DNA of 64,000 nt from positions 434,001 to 498,000 of the forward strand of contig NZ_CP019603.1 in assembly GCF_001661675.2 (NCBI RefSeq), written 5' to 3'. Under the pieces are notes generated by a model that worked only from the letters and a program-made list of their open reading frames with translations, searched no databases and had not been told where the DNA came from. Shown here one piece after another: positions 50,946-59,246 of the stretch (its first letter is position 1; each line of letters begins with the position of its first letter). This DNA is from Croceicoccus marinus. Its GTDB lineage: Bacteria > Pseudomonadota > Alphaproteobacteria > Sphingomonadales > Sphingomonadaceae. Both the position numbers and the translations under genes were made by a program.

Positions 50946-52601
50946 ATGGGGCAAGCGCCGCCATATTTGTCCATGGGCAAGATGCTGCGCGCATCCGCCC
51001 TCGCGAATGGAGAGCGTGATGCCATCGTCTTTCCCGATGATCGCCGCAGCTACGAACAATTGCACCGCGCAGCGCGCCGCTGGGCCAAAGGCTTCGTCGC
51101 CGCGGGGGTAAAGCCCGGCGAGCATGTCGGCATCCTGCTGCCCACCCGCATCGATTTCTTCGAGATCTTCTTCGGCATACTGATGGCGGGTGCGGTCGCC
51201 GTGCCGGTCAATGCGCGCTACCAGTCGGGCGAATTGCGCTATCTGGTCGCCAATGCCGATCTCGTCATGCTGGTGACGACGGGGCGCGTAGCGGAGAACG
51301 TCGATTTCGCCGACCGCCTGCAAAAGGCGTTTCCCGACCTGGGCGAAAACCAGGATCCCTCGCGGCTGTCGCTGCAGGACGCGCTCGACCTGCGGCAGCT
51401 AATCTGCCTCGACCCGCCGTGCCAGCCCGGGCTGACCGCGCCCGAGGCGATCCTGCAGGCAGGCGAAGACATTGCCGAAGAGGAGATCGACCGCCGCATC
51501 GACGCGGTAGGGGACGAGGACGTGGCGATGATCCTCTACACCTCTGGCACCACCGCACATCCCAAGGGCGCGCTGATCACCCACCGCGGGCAGGTCGCGA
51601 ACAGCCGCAACCTGGGCACGCGTTACGAGGTCACCAGCGAGGACAAGGTCTGGTCGCCGCTGCCGATCTATCACATCGCGGGAATCCTGCCGATGGTGAT
51701 GATCCTCGACCGCGGCGGCGCATACATGACCGTGCCGCATTTCGATGCGGGCGTCGCGCTCGACATGCTGGAGCGCGAGGGCGGGACCATCGCCTATCCC
51801 AGCTTCGTCACCATCATGCAGGATTTGATCACGCATGACAGGTTCGCCTCGACCGACCTGTCGAGCCTGCGGGTGATGAACAGCAATTTCGCGGTGCAGC
51901 CCGAATGGATCAAGCTGGCCGTGGCCAAGGCGATGCCGAACACCATCCAGGTCGGCACCTATGGCCTGACCGAAGGCGCGGGCACGGTGTCGACCAGCCG
52001 CCTCGACGACAGCTATGAGATACGCACGGGCCGCTGCGGCAAGCCGCTGCAGGAATGGGAAATCCGCATCGTCGATCCCGAAACCGGCAAGGACTGCCCC
52101 CCCGGCCAACAGGGCGAAATCGTGCTGCGCGGGCCCAACATGCTGAAAGGCTATTACAAGTCGCCCGACAAGACCGCCGAGGCGATCCGGGGCGGCTGGT
52201 TCCACACCGGCGACCTCGGCAGCGTGGATGAGGGCGGCAACGTGATGTTTCACGGCCGGACCAAGGACATGCTGAAGGTCGGCGGCGAAAACGTCGCCGC
52301 GGCCGAGATCGAGGCGCATCTGCAGACCCATCCGGCGGTCAAGCTGGCGCAGGTCGTCGGCGTGCCCGATCCGCGCTATAGCGAAGTGCCCGCCGCCTTC
52401 ATCGAACTGGCCGCCGGGCAGGACTGCAGCGAAACCGATTTGATCGAGCATTGCCGCGGCTTCCTTGCCAGCTTCAAGGTGCCGCGCAGCGTGCATTTCG
52501 TGCGCGAATGGCCGATGTCGACATCCAAGATCCAGAAGTTCAAGCTGCGCGAGAGATTGCTGGCCCAGGGCGCCGAGGCGGACGGAGCGCCGGCCGCCTG
52601 A
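50946..52601 (+). CDS. AMP-forming acyl-CoA ligase
   Basis: A 551-residue ligase. The AMP-binding signature is at about 198-208 (ILYTSGTTAHPKGA). It has YGLTEGAGTVSTSR (A5), HTGDLGSVDEGGNVMFHGRT then KD (A7-A8) and the C-terminal STSKIQKFKLRE with the catalytic lysine near residue 531. It activates a carboxylic acid to its CoA thioester, probably the first committed step of beta-oxidation here. Operator copy H upstream places it in the common regulon. GAGAAAGGA precedes the ATG. Its stop overlaps the next start (TGATG). The substrate is not predictable. Confidence 0.93.
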   Translation: MGQAPPYLSMGKMLRASALANGERDAIVFPDDRRSYEQLHRAARRWAKGFVAAGVKPGEHVGILLPTRIDFFEIFFGILMAGAVAVPVNARYQSGELRYLVANADLVMLVTTGRVAENVDFADRLQKAFPDLGENQDPSRLSLQDALDLRQLICLDPPCQPGLTAPEAILQAGEDIAEEEIDRRIDAVGDEDVAMILYTSGTTAHPKGALITHRGQVANSRNLGTRYEVTSEDKVWSPLPIYHIAGILPMVMILDRGGAYMTVPHFDAGVALDMLEREGGTIAYPSFVTIMQDLITHDRFASTDLSSLRVMNSNFAVQPEWIKLAVAKAMPNTIQVGTYGLTEGAGTVSTSRLDDSYEIRTGRCGKPLQEWEIRIVDPETGKDCPPGQQGEIVLRGPNMLKGYYKSPDKTAEAIRGGWFHTGDLGSVDEGGNVMFHGRTKDMLKVGGENVAAAEIEAHLQTHPAVKLAQVVGVPDPRYSEVPAAFIELAAGQDCSETDLIEHCRGFLASFKVPRSVHFVREWPMSTSKIQKFKLRERLLAQGAEADGAPAA

Positions 52602-53134
52602 TGGCCCTGCCCCCCTCCCCCATCCGGCAGATCGCCTTCTTCGTGCCCGACGCCTGGGCCGCGGCGCACGCGCATCACGCGGCGCACGGGTCGGGCCCGT
52701 TCCTGCTGGCCGAGAACATTCCGCTGGCGCAGGCGACCTATCGCGGCCAGCCCGCCCATCTCGACCACAGCTCCGCCTATGGCCAGTGGGGTGATGTGAT
52801 GGTGGAGTTCGTCCAGCAGAACAATCCCGGCCCATCGGTCTTTCACGACCTCTATCCCGAGGGGTCGGGACGCTTCGGCCCGCACCATACCGCGATCTTC
52901 GTCGACGATGCCGACGCCGCCGCCGACCAATGGGCCGCCGCGGGCTATCCCAGCGCGTTTCGCGGCGTGATGGAGGACGGTTTCGTCTATCACTTCGCCG
53001 ACACCACCGCGCTGTGCGGGATGATGACCGAACTCTACGCCGCGACCGACCAGCTGCGGTCCTTCTACGACCATGTCGCCGCCATCGCAGGCGATTTCGC
53101 GGGCCATCCCGTCGTCCGCACGATCAAGCTGTAG
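52601..53134 (+). CDS. VOC-superfamily (glyoxalase-like) protein
   Basis: A 177-residue Glyoxalase_4-type protein, the same length as the VOC protein at 25.8 kb but only distantly similar. It opens PIRQIAFFVPDAWAAAHAHH; HLDHSSAYGQWGDVMVEFVQ and RFGPHHTAIFVDDADAAADQ give the metal-site histidines and acids. Proteins of this group often follow CoA ligases or oxygenases in sphingomonad clusters and may act as isomerases or dehydratases; no activity is assigned. It is translationally coupled to the ligase and ends at a strong hairpin. Confidence 0.8.
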   Translation: MALPPSPIRQIAFFVPDAWAAAHAHHAAHGSGPFLLAENIPLAQATYRGQPAHLDHSSAYGQWGDVMVEFVQQNNPGPSVFHDLYPEGSGRFGPHHTAIFVDDADAAADQWAAAGYPSAFRGVMEDGFVYHFADTTALCGMMTELYAATDQLRSFYDHVAAIAGDFAGHPVVRTIKL

Positions 53135-53167
53135 AGAACCGCCGCGCGCTGGCACCGGCCAACGGCG

Positions 53168-53198
53168 AAAACGGACCGCCGCCGCGGCGATCCGTTTC
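53168..53198. terminator. Bidirectional hairpin terminator
   Basis: A stem with outer arms AAACGGA (53169-53175) and TCCGTTT (53191-53197) and inner arms GCCGC/GCGGC lies between convergent genes. A-rich on the left and T-rich on the right arm, as in intrinsic terminators. Confidence 0.72.
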
Positions 53199-53216
53199 CC
53201 CCTCATGGCCGGTTGC

Positions 53217-53456
53217 CTAGGCGGTGATGACCGCGATCTTCGCGCGGACCTCCACCGTTTCCTCGGGCTGCGCCAGGATTTCCTTCAATATGCCGCTGGC
53301 GGGTGCGGGCACCTCGACCGTGGTCTTGGCCGCCTCGATCTCCACCAGCGGTTCGCCTTCCTCGACCCTGTCGCCCGGCTGCTTCAGCCAGCGCACGATC
53401 TCGGCGTCCTGCATGCCCATGCCGAACTGCGGAAGCATCACGTCGATATCTGCCAT
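53217..53456 (-). CDS. Stand-alone lipoyl/biotinyl domain protein
   Basis: A 79-residue protein that is a single lipoyl domain: DIDVMLPQFGMGMQDAEIVR, then VEIEAAKTTVEVPAPASGIL with the lipoylated lysine in E-A-A-K-T-T. It normally forms the N-terminus of an E2 acyltransferase, but the stop comes right after the domain. No E2 catalytic domain, peripheral-subunit domain or E3 exists in the window. It follows E1 alpha and E1 beta genes, so it probably shuttles an acyl group between the E1 and a distant or absent partner. Last gene of the eight-gene leftward operon. Confidence 0.88.
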   Translation of the reverse strand: MADIDVMLPQFGMGMQDAEIVRWLKQPGDRVEEGEPLVEIEAAKTTVEVPAPASGILKEILAQPEETVEVRAKIAVITA

Positions 53457-53470
53457 GTTTCGTCTTCCCC

Positions 53471-54463
53471 TCAGGCCGCGACCGGTTGCTCGGCATTCAT
53501 CAGCCTGCGCGCGGCGGCCGCCACGCGATCGGCGCTGGGATAGAGCGGCTTTTCGATCGGCGGGCTGAACGGCAGATGCGTGTCGGGCGTCGTCACGCGC
53601 AGCACCGGTCCCTTCAGCGCATCGAACGCATGCTCGGCGATATGGGCGGAAATCTCGCTGGCCGCGCTGCAGGTCTGGTGCGCGGGATCGACGCAGATCG
53701 CGCGGCCCGTCTTGCGTACCGACTGCAGGATCAGCTCGCGGTCCAGCGGCACCAGCGTGCGCGGATCGACCACTTCCAGCGATATGCCTTCCTTTTCCAG
53801 CATCGCCGCCGCCTTCAGCGCGATCGGCACCGCGCCCGCCACCGCGACCACGGTGATGTCGCTGCCCTCGCGCTTGATGTCGCCCTTGCCCAAGGGAATC
53901 AGGAAATCCGGATCGTCGGGCAGCTCCGACTTCGACGTCCAGCATGTGCTGTCCTCGAAACACAGCACGGGATCGTCGCTGCGGATCGCGGCCTTCAGCA
54001 GGCCCTTCATGTCATAGGCGGTTGCGGGCGCGATGATCTTCAGCCCCGGCATGTTCATGAACATCGAATAGGGCCGGTCCGAATGCTGCGCGGCATTGGA
54101 ATTGCCATAGAACATGCACGACCGGATCACGAGCGGCAGCTTCGCCTGCCCGCCATAGATATAGCGCGACTTGGCGATGATCGAGCAGATCTGGTCCATC
54201 GCGGGATACAGGAATGACGAGATCGTCGCATCCACGATCGGCCGCATGCCGACCATGGCTGCGCCCGCGCCCGCGCCGATGAAGCCGTTTTCGGAAATCG
54301 GTGTGTCCAGGATGCGTTCCTTGCCGAATGTGTCGACGAAGCCGGTGGTGGTGCCGAAGACATTGCAGCGAATGTCCTCGCCCATCATGAACACGCTGTC
54401 GTCGCGTTCCAGCTCCTCTTGCTGCGCCTGTCTTATGGCTTCCAGGAATGTGGCTTTTGCCAT
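53471..54463 (-). CDS. 2-oxoacid (acetoin-type) dehydrogenase E1, beta subunit
   Basis: A 330-residue transketolase-like beta subunit. FMMGEDIRCNVFGTTTGFVD, ISENGFIGAGAGAAMVGMRP and HSDRPYSMFMNMPGLKIIAP are typical. The C-terminal domain has VVDPRTLVPLDRELILQSVR. It pairs with the alpha subunit encoded 31 bp upstream to form the thiamine-diphosphate E1 that decarboxylates a 2-oxoacid or cleaves an acyloin. The acetoin-dehydrogenase type is the nearest match by motif, but branched-chain or pyruvate use cannot be excluded. Confidence 0.9.
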   Translation of the reverse strand: MAKATFLEAIRQAQQEELERDDSVFMMGEDIRCNVFGTTTGFVDTFGKERILDTPISENGFIGAGAGAAMVGMRPIVDATISSFLYPAMDQICSIIAKSRYIYGGQAKLPLVIRSCMFYGNSNAAQHSDRPYSMFMNMPGLKIIAPATAYDMKGLLKAAIRSDDPVLCFEDSTCWTSKSELPDDPDFLIPLGKGDIKREGSDITVVAVAGAVPIALKAAAMLEKEGISLEVVDPRTLVPLDRELILQSVRKTGRAICVDPAHQTCSAASEISAHIAEHAFDALKGPVLRVTTPDTHLPFSPPIEKPLYPSADRVAAAARRLMNAEQPVAA

Positions 54464-54494
54464 GGATTTTCGCTCCGCTGATTGGGGGGCCGCG

Positions 54495-55493
54495 TCAGGC
54501 GGTCAGATGGTCGGGAATGGGCAGACGGTCGGTGAAGACGTCGTCGAACGCCTCTTCCGCTTCGGGATAGGCGGCACCGCGCGCATACTGGATCGCGTCG
54601 GCGACCTCGTCGGCGGTCTCGCTTTCGATCGTGTCGAGCACGGCGGGATCGACGCCTTCCTCCTCCAGCCGCTGGCGATAGAGCACCAGCGGGTCGCGCG
54701 ATCTCCAGTGCTCCTCCTCGCCCTGCCGCGGAGTCAGGTTGCGGCCCATGTTCACCGCGTGGTCGCCGTATCGATAGGTCTTGGTCTCGACGAACACCGG
54801 GCCCTTGCCCGAACGCGCGTGGTCGACCGCCTCGGTCACGGCCTGCTCGACCGCGTCCACGTCCTGCCCGTCGACGATGATCGCCTTCATCGCATAGGCC
54901 TTGGCGCGGTCGGCCAGGTCCTTGACGGGCACCGCGTCGCCGACGGGGGTCGACATGCCGTAAAGATTGTTCTCGCACACGAACACCGCGGGCAGGCACC
55001 ATGCGGCGGCCAGGTTCATGCCTTCATGCGCCGCGCCCTCGCTGGTCGCGCCGTCGCCGAAGAAGCAAAGCGCCACCTGCCCCGTCTTCTTCAGCTTCGC
55101 GCCCAGCGCCGCGCCGGCGGCGACCGGCACGCCAGATCCGACGATGCTCGTCTCGCCCAGGCTGCCGATGGAGAAATCGGACAGGTGCATCGAACCGCCC
55201 TTCCCCTTGCAGACGCCCGACGCCTTGCCCAGCAGTTCGGCCATCAGCGGGCGCATGGCCGCGCCCTTGGCGATGGGGTGGCCATGGCTGCGGTGGTTGC
55301 CGACCATGTAGTCGTCGCCGCGCAGCGCCATGCAGGAACCCACGCCCGACGCCTCCATCCCCGCATAGGTGTGCAGCGCGCCGGGTATCTCGCCCTGCGC
55401 GTGGATGGATTCGGCCAGATCCTCGAATTGCCGGATGCGCTGCATGCGGCGGTATTTTTCCAGCTTGCGGATGTTGGATGGCGTGTCGTTCAT
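54495..55493 (-). CDS. 2-oxoacid (acetoin-type) dehydrogenase E1, alpha subunit
   Basis: A 332-residue E1 alpha subunit. The thiamine-diphosphate motif is GDGATSEGAAHEGMNLAAAW ending in CENNLYGMS (GDG...N). It also has RSHGHPIAKGA, GKGGSMHLSD and KTYRYGDHAVNMGR, characteristic of acetoin/pyruvate dehydrogenase alpha chains. The phosphorylation-loop-like segment near 265-275 (RYGDHAV) is present. It is separated by 16 bp from the M24 gene and by 31 bp from the beta gene, so all are in one operon. The E2 and E3 partners are not nearby. Confidence 0.92.
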   Translation of the reverse strand: MNDTPSNIRKLEKYRRMQRIRQFEDLAESIHAQGEIPGALHTYAGMEASGVGSCMALRGDDYMVGNHRSHGHPIAKGAAMRPLMAELLGKASGVCKGKGGSMHLSDFSIGSLGETSIVGSGVPVAAGAALGAKLKKTGQVALCFFGDGATSEGAAHEGMNLAAAWCLPAVFVCENNLYGMSTPVGDAVPVKDLADRAKAYAMKAIIVDGQDVDAVEQAVTEAVDHARSGKGPVFVETKTYRYGDHAVNMGRNLTPRQGEEEHWRSRDPLVLYRQRLEEEGVDPAVLDTIESETADEVADAIQYARGAAYPEAEEAFDDVFTDRLPIPDHLTA

Positions 55494-55509
55494 GAAATAT
55501 CCCTTCCTT

Positions 55510-56805
55510 TCAGCCCAGCGCCGGTTCGGCCTCTCTGGCTGTCTCGATCAGTTGCAGCGGGGTGGCGTACATTGGCTCGGGCGCGCCGGAGGTGACCGCA
55601 TAGACATTCTCCATGTGGCAGGGCCCCAGCTTGGCGCCGAAGAACAGGCTGTCCAGGCTGACCAGCATGTCCTCCTCCATCACGAAGCCCTGCTTCACCC
55701 CCGCAAGCCCGGTGGCGGGAAACGGCAGCGGAATCTCCAGCGGCATCAGCCCGATGCCATGCGCGACGACCAGTAGCTTCTCGGGCGTGGCGACGCCCTT
55801 GGACTTCAGATGCTCGTATCCGATCATCGGCAGCGTGCTGGTCGATACGCCGGGGCGCAGCCGGTCCACCATCATCAGGAATGCGTCGCGCAAGATGTCG
55901 TGCAGGCGGCGATAATCCTCACTCGCGCGGCCGACGACGGCGGTGCGGTTGATGTCGATCCAGAACCCGTCGAGCACGCCCTGCGTTTCCAGGATCACGA
56001 TATCGCCCTCGCGCAAGGCGCGATTGCCGGTGGTGCGGAACAGGTCGGGAATGAACTCGTCATCCTCGTAGCTGCCGCCGAACAGCATCGCGCCTTCGTC
56101 GACCGGGACCACGCCGTTTCGCACCATGAAATCGCAGATGCCCGCCTGCACGTCGTTCCAGTCCACGCCCGGGCCCAGCAGCGATCCGGCATGCGCGATC
56201 ACCCGGTCGGCCATCACGCCCACCTTGCGATAGGTTGCCAGCTCCTGCGCGGTCTTCACCACGCGCACCCGCATCAGCAGGTCGAGGCAGTCGGAAAACT
56301 CGTGCGGCAGGCCGCCCGCGATCCCGGCGGAAATGCGATGGCTGTCAAAGCCGATCCGCTTGCCCGCCATGCCGTGATCGGCAAGAGCCGCGCCGATGGC
56401 GGCAACGATGTCGCCCCGGCACTCGCCGCGGATCGACCCGGCCAGCGCCATCGCGTCCTCGGCCAGCTGCCCGCCCTTGCGGTCGGGATCGACATAGCGG
56501 CTGACCTCGCAGAAATTCAGCATGTCGAAGGTGCGGATCTCGTCGAAGCTGCAGACGGGCGCATCCCGGTTCAGCACCGCCACGATGCCCAGGTTCGCCT
56601 CCGGGATCACCAGTATCGCCGGTTTTGCCTCGTCGGCAAAGACGATCGCGCCCGCGAAAGGCTCCTGCTGGGTCCAGCGTTCCAGGATCGAGTGATAGCC
56701 CGTGGCATAGCGCACATCGTGCGGATGGGTCAGGACAACCGCGCCCAGGCCTTCCTCAGCCATCTTCATGCGCAGCCGCGCCGCGCGGGGGTTGGGATCG
56801 CTCAT
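55510..56805 (-). CDS. M24-family protein with altered metal ligands
   Basis: A 431-residue 'pita-bread' protein of the Xaa-Pro aminopeptidase/creatinase group. An N-terminal creatinase-like domain runs to about residue 190. In the metal site the expected Asp is Glu273 (ILETQGVLDGFWIDINRT; second Asp284 kept). His349 (AHGIGLMPLE) and Glu399 are present, and the third acid is Asp385 (VSLDSLFF) in place of the usual Glu. This pattern departs from working aminopeptidases and is nearer to non-hydrolytic members such as DMSP lyase DddP. A cupin gene overlaps directly upstream. Confidence 0.82.
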   Translation of the reverse strand: MSDPNPRAARLRMKMAEEGLGAVVLTHPHDVRYATGYHSILERWTQQEPFAGAIVFADEAKPAILVIPEANLGIVAVLNRDAPVCSFDEIRTFDMLNFCEVSRYVDPDRKGGQLAEDAMALAGSIRGECRGDIVAAIGAALADHGMAGKRIGFDSHRISAGIAGGLPHEFSDCLDLLMRVRVVKTAQELATYRKVGVMADRVIAHAGSLLGPGVDWNDVQAGICDFMVRNGVVPVDEGAMLFGGSYEDDEFIPDLFRTTGNRALREGDIVILETQGVLDGFWIDINRTAVVGRASEDYRRLHDILRDAFLMMVDRLRPGVSTSTLPMIGYEHLKSKGVATPEKLLVVAHGIGLMPLEIPLPFPATGLAGVKQGFVMEEDMLVSLDSLFFGAKLGPCHMENVYAVTSGAPEPMYATPLQLIETAREAEPALG

Positions 56806-57317
56806 GCCGGCGCCCTTTCCCTGCCTTCTTTCCCCGCGGCAGCCTTGTCCCTGGCCGCCCCTTCGTTCGAGATGTCGTTGGTCATCTTCCCTTCGGACAG
56901 GTCGCGCAGGAATTCATGGTTGAAGACGAAGCGGATCTCGCCCTCCTCGCCGGTGAAGGCGACAGCGCCGTGGCCCATGAACAGATATTCGGTGCGTTCC
57001 TTGCAATGCGCCTCTGCATGGCGCGACCCGATGGGTTCATAGCCGTATGTGCCCTTGGGCGCGGAGCCGACATCATAGATCAGCTCGCCCTTGGTGACGA
57101 AATACTCGCCCGGACCCAGGTGCCAGTGCGGGGCAAAGGTCGCGCCCGGCTCCATCTCGACGAACAGCACCCAGTCGCCCGTCTCGGCGCTATAGCGCAG
57201 CAGGCGGATGCTGGTGCCGGTGCCCAGCATCAGCGGCTCGGTATCGTCGATATTGACGATCAGGTCGCCGGGCTTTCCTGCATCGTGTCTTTGGCCGGCA
57301 TCGTGCTTGTGGCTCAT
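56802..57317 (-). CDS. Cupin-domain protein
   Basis: A 171-residue small-barrel protein. Metal-binding residues of a cupin appear in APHWHLGPGEYFVTKGELIY (H-x-H-x5-E) and GHGAVAFTGEEGE, so a single-metal dioxygenase, lyase or isomerase is possible. The tail is low-complexity and charged (NEGAARDKAAAGKEGRERAP). The start follows GACAGGAG, and a GTG 9 bp upstream is an alternative. Its end overlaps the M24 gene by 4 bp (ATGA), so the two probably act together. I cannot name the substrate. Confidence 0.75.
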   Translation of the reverse strand: MSHKHDAGQRHDAGKPGDLIVNIDDTEPLMLGTGTSIRLLRYSAETGDWVLFVEMEPGATFAPHWHLGPGEYFVTKGELIYDVGSAPKGTYGYEPIGSRHAEAHCKERTEYLFMGHGAVAFTGEEGEIRFVFNHEFLRDLSEGKMTNDISNEGAARDKAAAGKEGRERAPA

Positions 57318-57347
57318 GGCTTTCACTCCTGTCTCGAAATACGGCGG

Positions 57348-58118
57348 TCACATCGTGGCGGTCAGGCCCTCGTCGGCGGCGATCACCGCGCCGTGCAGCG
57401 CGCTGGACCGTGGGCCGAGGAGGAAGAGGATGAGGTCGGCGATCTGTTCGGGTTCCATGAAGAACTGGCGGCGCGGGCTGGGGTGGCCGTCCATCAGCGC
57501 GGCGATAGCGCTCTCGCCCTCGGGCGTGCGCAGGCCCGCCGTCAGCGGGGTGGCGACCGCGCCGGGACACACGCAATTGATGCGTATGCCCTTCGCGCCC
57601 AGTTCCGCGGCCAATGTGCGCGCCAGCATGGCGACACCCGCCTTGGACGCGCTGTATGCGCTGTCGCCCGCGCGGCCCGCGGTGCCGCTGACCGATCCGA
57701 CGAAGACGATGCCGCCCGCCCCAGCCTCGATCATTGCGGGCAGCACCGCATTGGCGACATAGAAATTGCCTTTCAGGTTCACGTCGACATGGCGGTCGAA
57801 CAGCGACACCGGGCTGTCGGGCACGGGATTGGGCTGCCACACCGCCGCATTGTTGACCAGCAGCGTGGCGGGCCCCAGCTCTCTTGCGAGCCGGGCGACC
57901 GCGGCTTCGACGGCCGCATTGTCCGCAATGTCGAGGCAGGCGAAACCGTCGATCTCGCCCGCCTCCCGCGCGCTTCGCAGGCTGTCCTCGCTTTCGTTGG
58001 AAAGGACTGCCACACGCGCACCGCCTTCGCGCAGCAAGCGCGTGACGGCGGCGCCGATGCCCGACGTGCCCCCGGTGACGATGGCGGTCCGGCCTGCGAA
58101 GGGCGCATCATCGTTCAT
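57348..58118 (-). CDS. SDR oxidoreductase
   Basis: A 256-residue SDR. TGGTSGIGAAV is the cofactor loop, NNAAVW stands for NNAG, and the catalytic site is SVSGTAGRAGDSAYSASKAG with Ser, Tyr, Lys. It is FabG-like overall but ends without the usual 'DGG' (AVIAADEGLTATM). The stop is 30 bp before the cupin gene, and the start overlaps the previous SDR stop (ATGA). Two SDRs in tandem after a monooxygenase suggest successive alcohol/ketone conversions in one pathway. Confidence 0.88.
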   Translation of the reverse strand: MNDDAPFAGRTAIVTGGTSGIGAAVTRLLREGGARVAVLSNESEDSLRSAREAGEIDGFACLDIADNAAVEAAVARLARELGPATLLVNNAAVWQPNPVPDSPVSLFDRHVDVNLKGNFYVANAVLPAMIEAGAGGIVFVGSVSGTAGRAGDSAYSASKAGVAMLARTLAAELGAKGIRINCVCPGAVATPLTAGLRTPEGESAIAALMDGHPSPRRQFFMEPEQIADLILFLLGPRSSALHGAVIAADEGLTATM

Positions 58119-58897
58119 TGCGCGGTGAACCCGCCGTCGACGACCAGCGCCGACCCGTGCATGTATCCCGCATCGTCGCTGGCGAGGAAACGCACCGCCT
58201 TGGCGATGTCCTCCGGTTCCGCCAGCCGCCCGATGGGATGCGCCGGGGCCAGTCCCTCGCGCGCGGCCTCGACGCTTTCGGCAAAGCCCTCGTCGACGAA
58301 GCGCTGCATGATGTGGTCGACCATGCCGGTGTTGACGCCGCTGGGATGCACCGAATTGACCCGGATCTTGTAGCCAAGGGCCGAAAACTCCAGCGCCGCG
58401 GCCTTGGTCATCATCGTCAGCGCCGCCTTCGACGCGCAATAGCCAGTGTGCAGCGGCGACCCGATCAGCCCCGCGACCGACGCGATGTTCACGATGGCAG
58501 CGCCGTGCGGCAGCTTCTCGCCGCTGCGACGCATCAATTGCGCGGCGATCTTGGTGCCCAGGAAAGGTCCCTCGACATTGACCGCCATCTGCTTCTTCCA
58601 GTCGGCGAGCGAGGTGTTCTCCAGCTTCTCGACCACCACGATGCCCGCGACATGGACCAGGATGTCGAGCTGGCCGTGCTCCGCCTCGACCGCGCCGATC
58701 ACGCGCGACCACGCGGCCTCGTCCGTCACGTCGAGCTGGTGATAGTCGGCCACCCCCTCGCCGGTCCCGGGGCTTTCGGGAATATCCGCGCCGATCACAT
58801 GCGCGCCCGCGCCCGCCAGCGTGCGGGCGATTTCCGATCCGATCCCGCCGGTCGATCCGGTGACAAGGGCGATCCGCCCGTCGAGCGCGCCCGTCAT
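58115..58897 (-). CDS. SDR oxidoreductase
   Basis: A 260-residue SDR with TGSTGGIGSEIA, an acidic IGADIPES (NAD type), and HVAGIVVV in place of NNAG. The active site is IASVAGLIGSPLHTGYCASK and the C-terminus ends VVDGGFTAQ. Its start overlaps the ABM gene stop (ATGA), as does its own stop with the next SDR, so three consecutive genes are translationally coupled. It probably acts on a hydroxylated intermediate. The longer reading upstream is a shadow of the ABM gene. Confidence 0.9.
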   Translation of the reverse strand: MTGALDGRIALVTGSTGGIGSEIARTLAGAGAHVIGADIPESPGTGEGVADYHQLDVTDEAAWSRVIGAVEAEHGQLDILVHVAGIVVVEKLENTSLADWKKQMAVNVEGPFLGTKIAAQLMRRSGEKLPHGAAIVNIASVAGLIGSPLHTGYCASKAALTMMTKAAALEFSALGYKIRVNSVHPSGVNTGMVDHIMQRFVDEGFAESVEAAREGLAPAHPIGRLAEPEDIAKAVRFLASDDAGYMHGSALVVDGGFTAQ

Positions 58898-59211
58898 TGC
58901 ATCGCTCCCATCCGGGCGAAGCTGCCCAGCGGGTCGCATTCGCGGATCATCGGATCCTCGGCCAGACAGGCCCACCCCTCGTCCGACATGGCAAGGTGAT
59001 AGTCCATGTTGGCATGACGCTCCTTCGCCGCTTCGTCGGCGAACACCTCGACGAAATGGAACCGGTTCGCGGCTCCGTTGTCGCGCAGCACCTCGAACAC
59101 CAGCGTATCGGGTTCGTTGGCGTGAACGTCCTTGCGCAGCTGCGTGACCAGCTCGGCAAAGCGTTCGGCCTTGCCCGGCTTGACGAGTACGGTCATGAGT
59201 ATGGCAATCAT
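58894..59211 (-). CDS. Antibiotic-biosynthesis-monooxygenase (ABM) domain protein
   Basis: A 105-residue YgiN-like protein. It opens AILMTVLVKPGKAERFAELV, continues with TLVFEVLRDNGAANRFHFVE and FADEAAKERHANMDYHLA. It is the third ABM-fold protein of the window and is more like YgiN/quinol-monooxygenase members than the two at 20 kb. First gene of the eight-gene leftward operon. Only 35 bp separate it from the divergent TPR gene, with AAGGGA upstream. A second in-frame ATG 15 bp further on is possible. No operator copy was seen there. Confidence 0.85.
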   Translation of the reverse strand: MIAILMTVLVKPGKAERFAELVTQLRKDVHANEPDTLVFEVLRDNGAANRFHFVEVFADEAAKERHANMDYHLAMSDEGWACLAEDPMIRECDPLGSFARMGAMQ

Positions 59212-59246
59212 GCAGTTACTATCCCTTCGTTGATGGCTGAAGGCCG

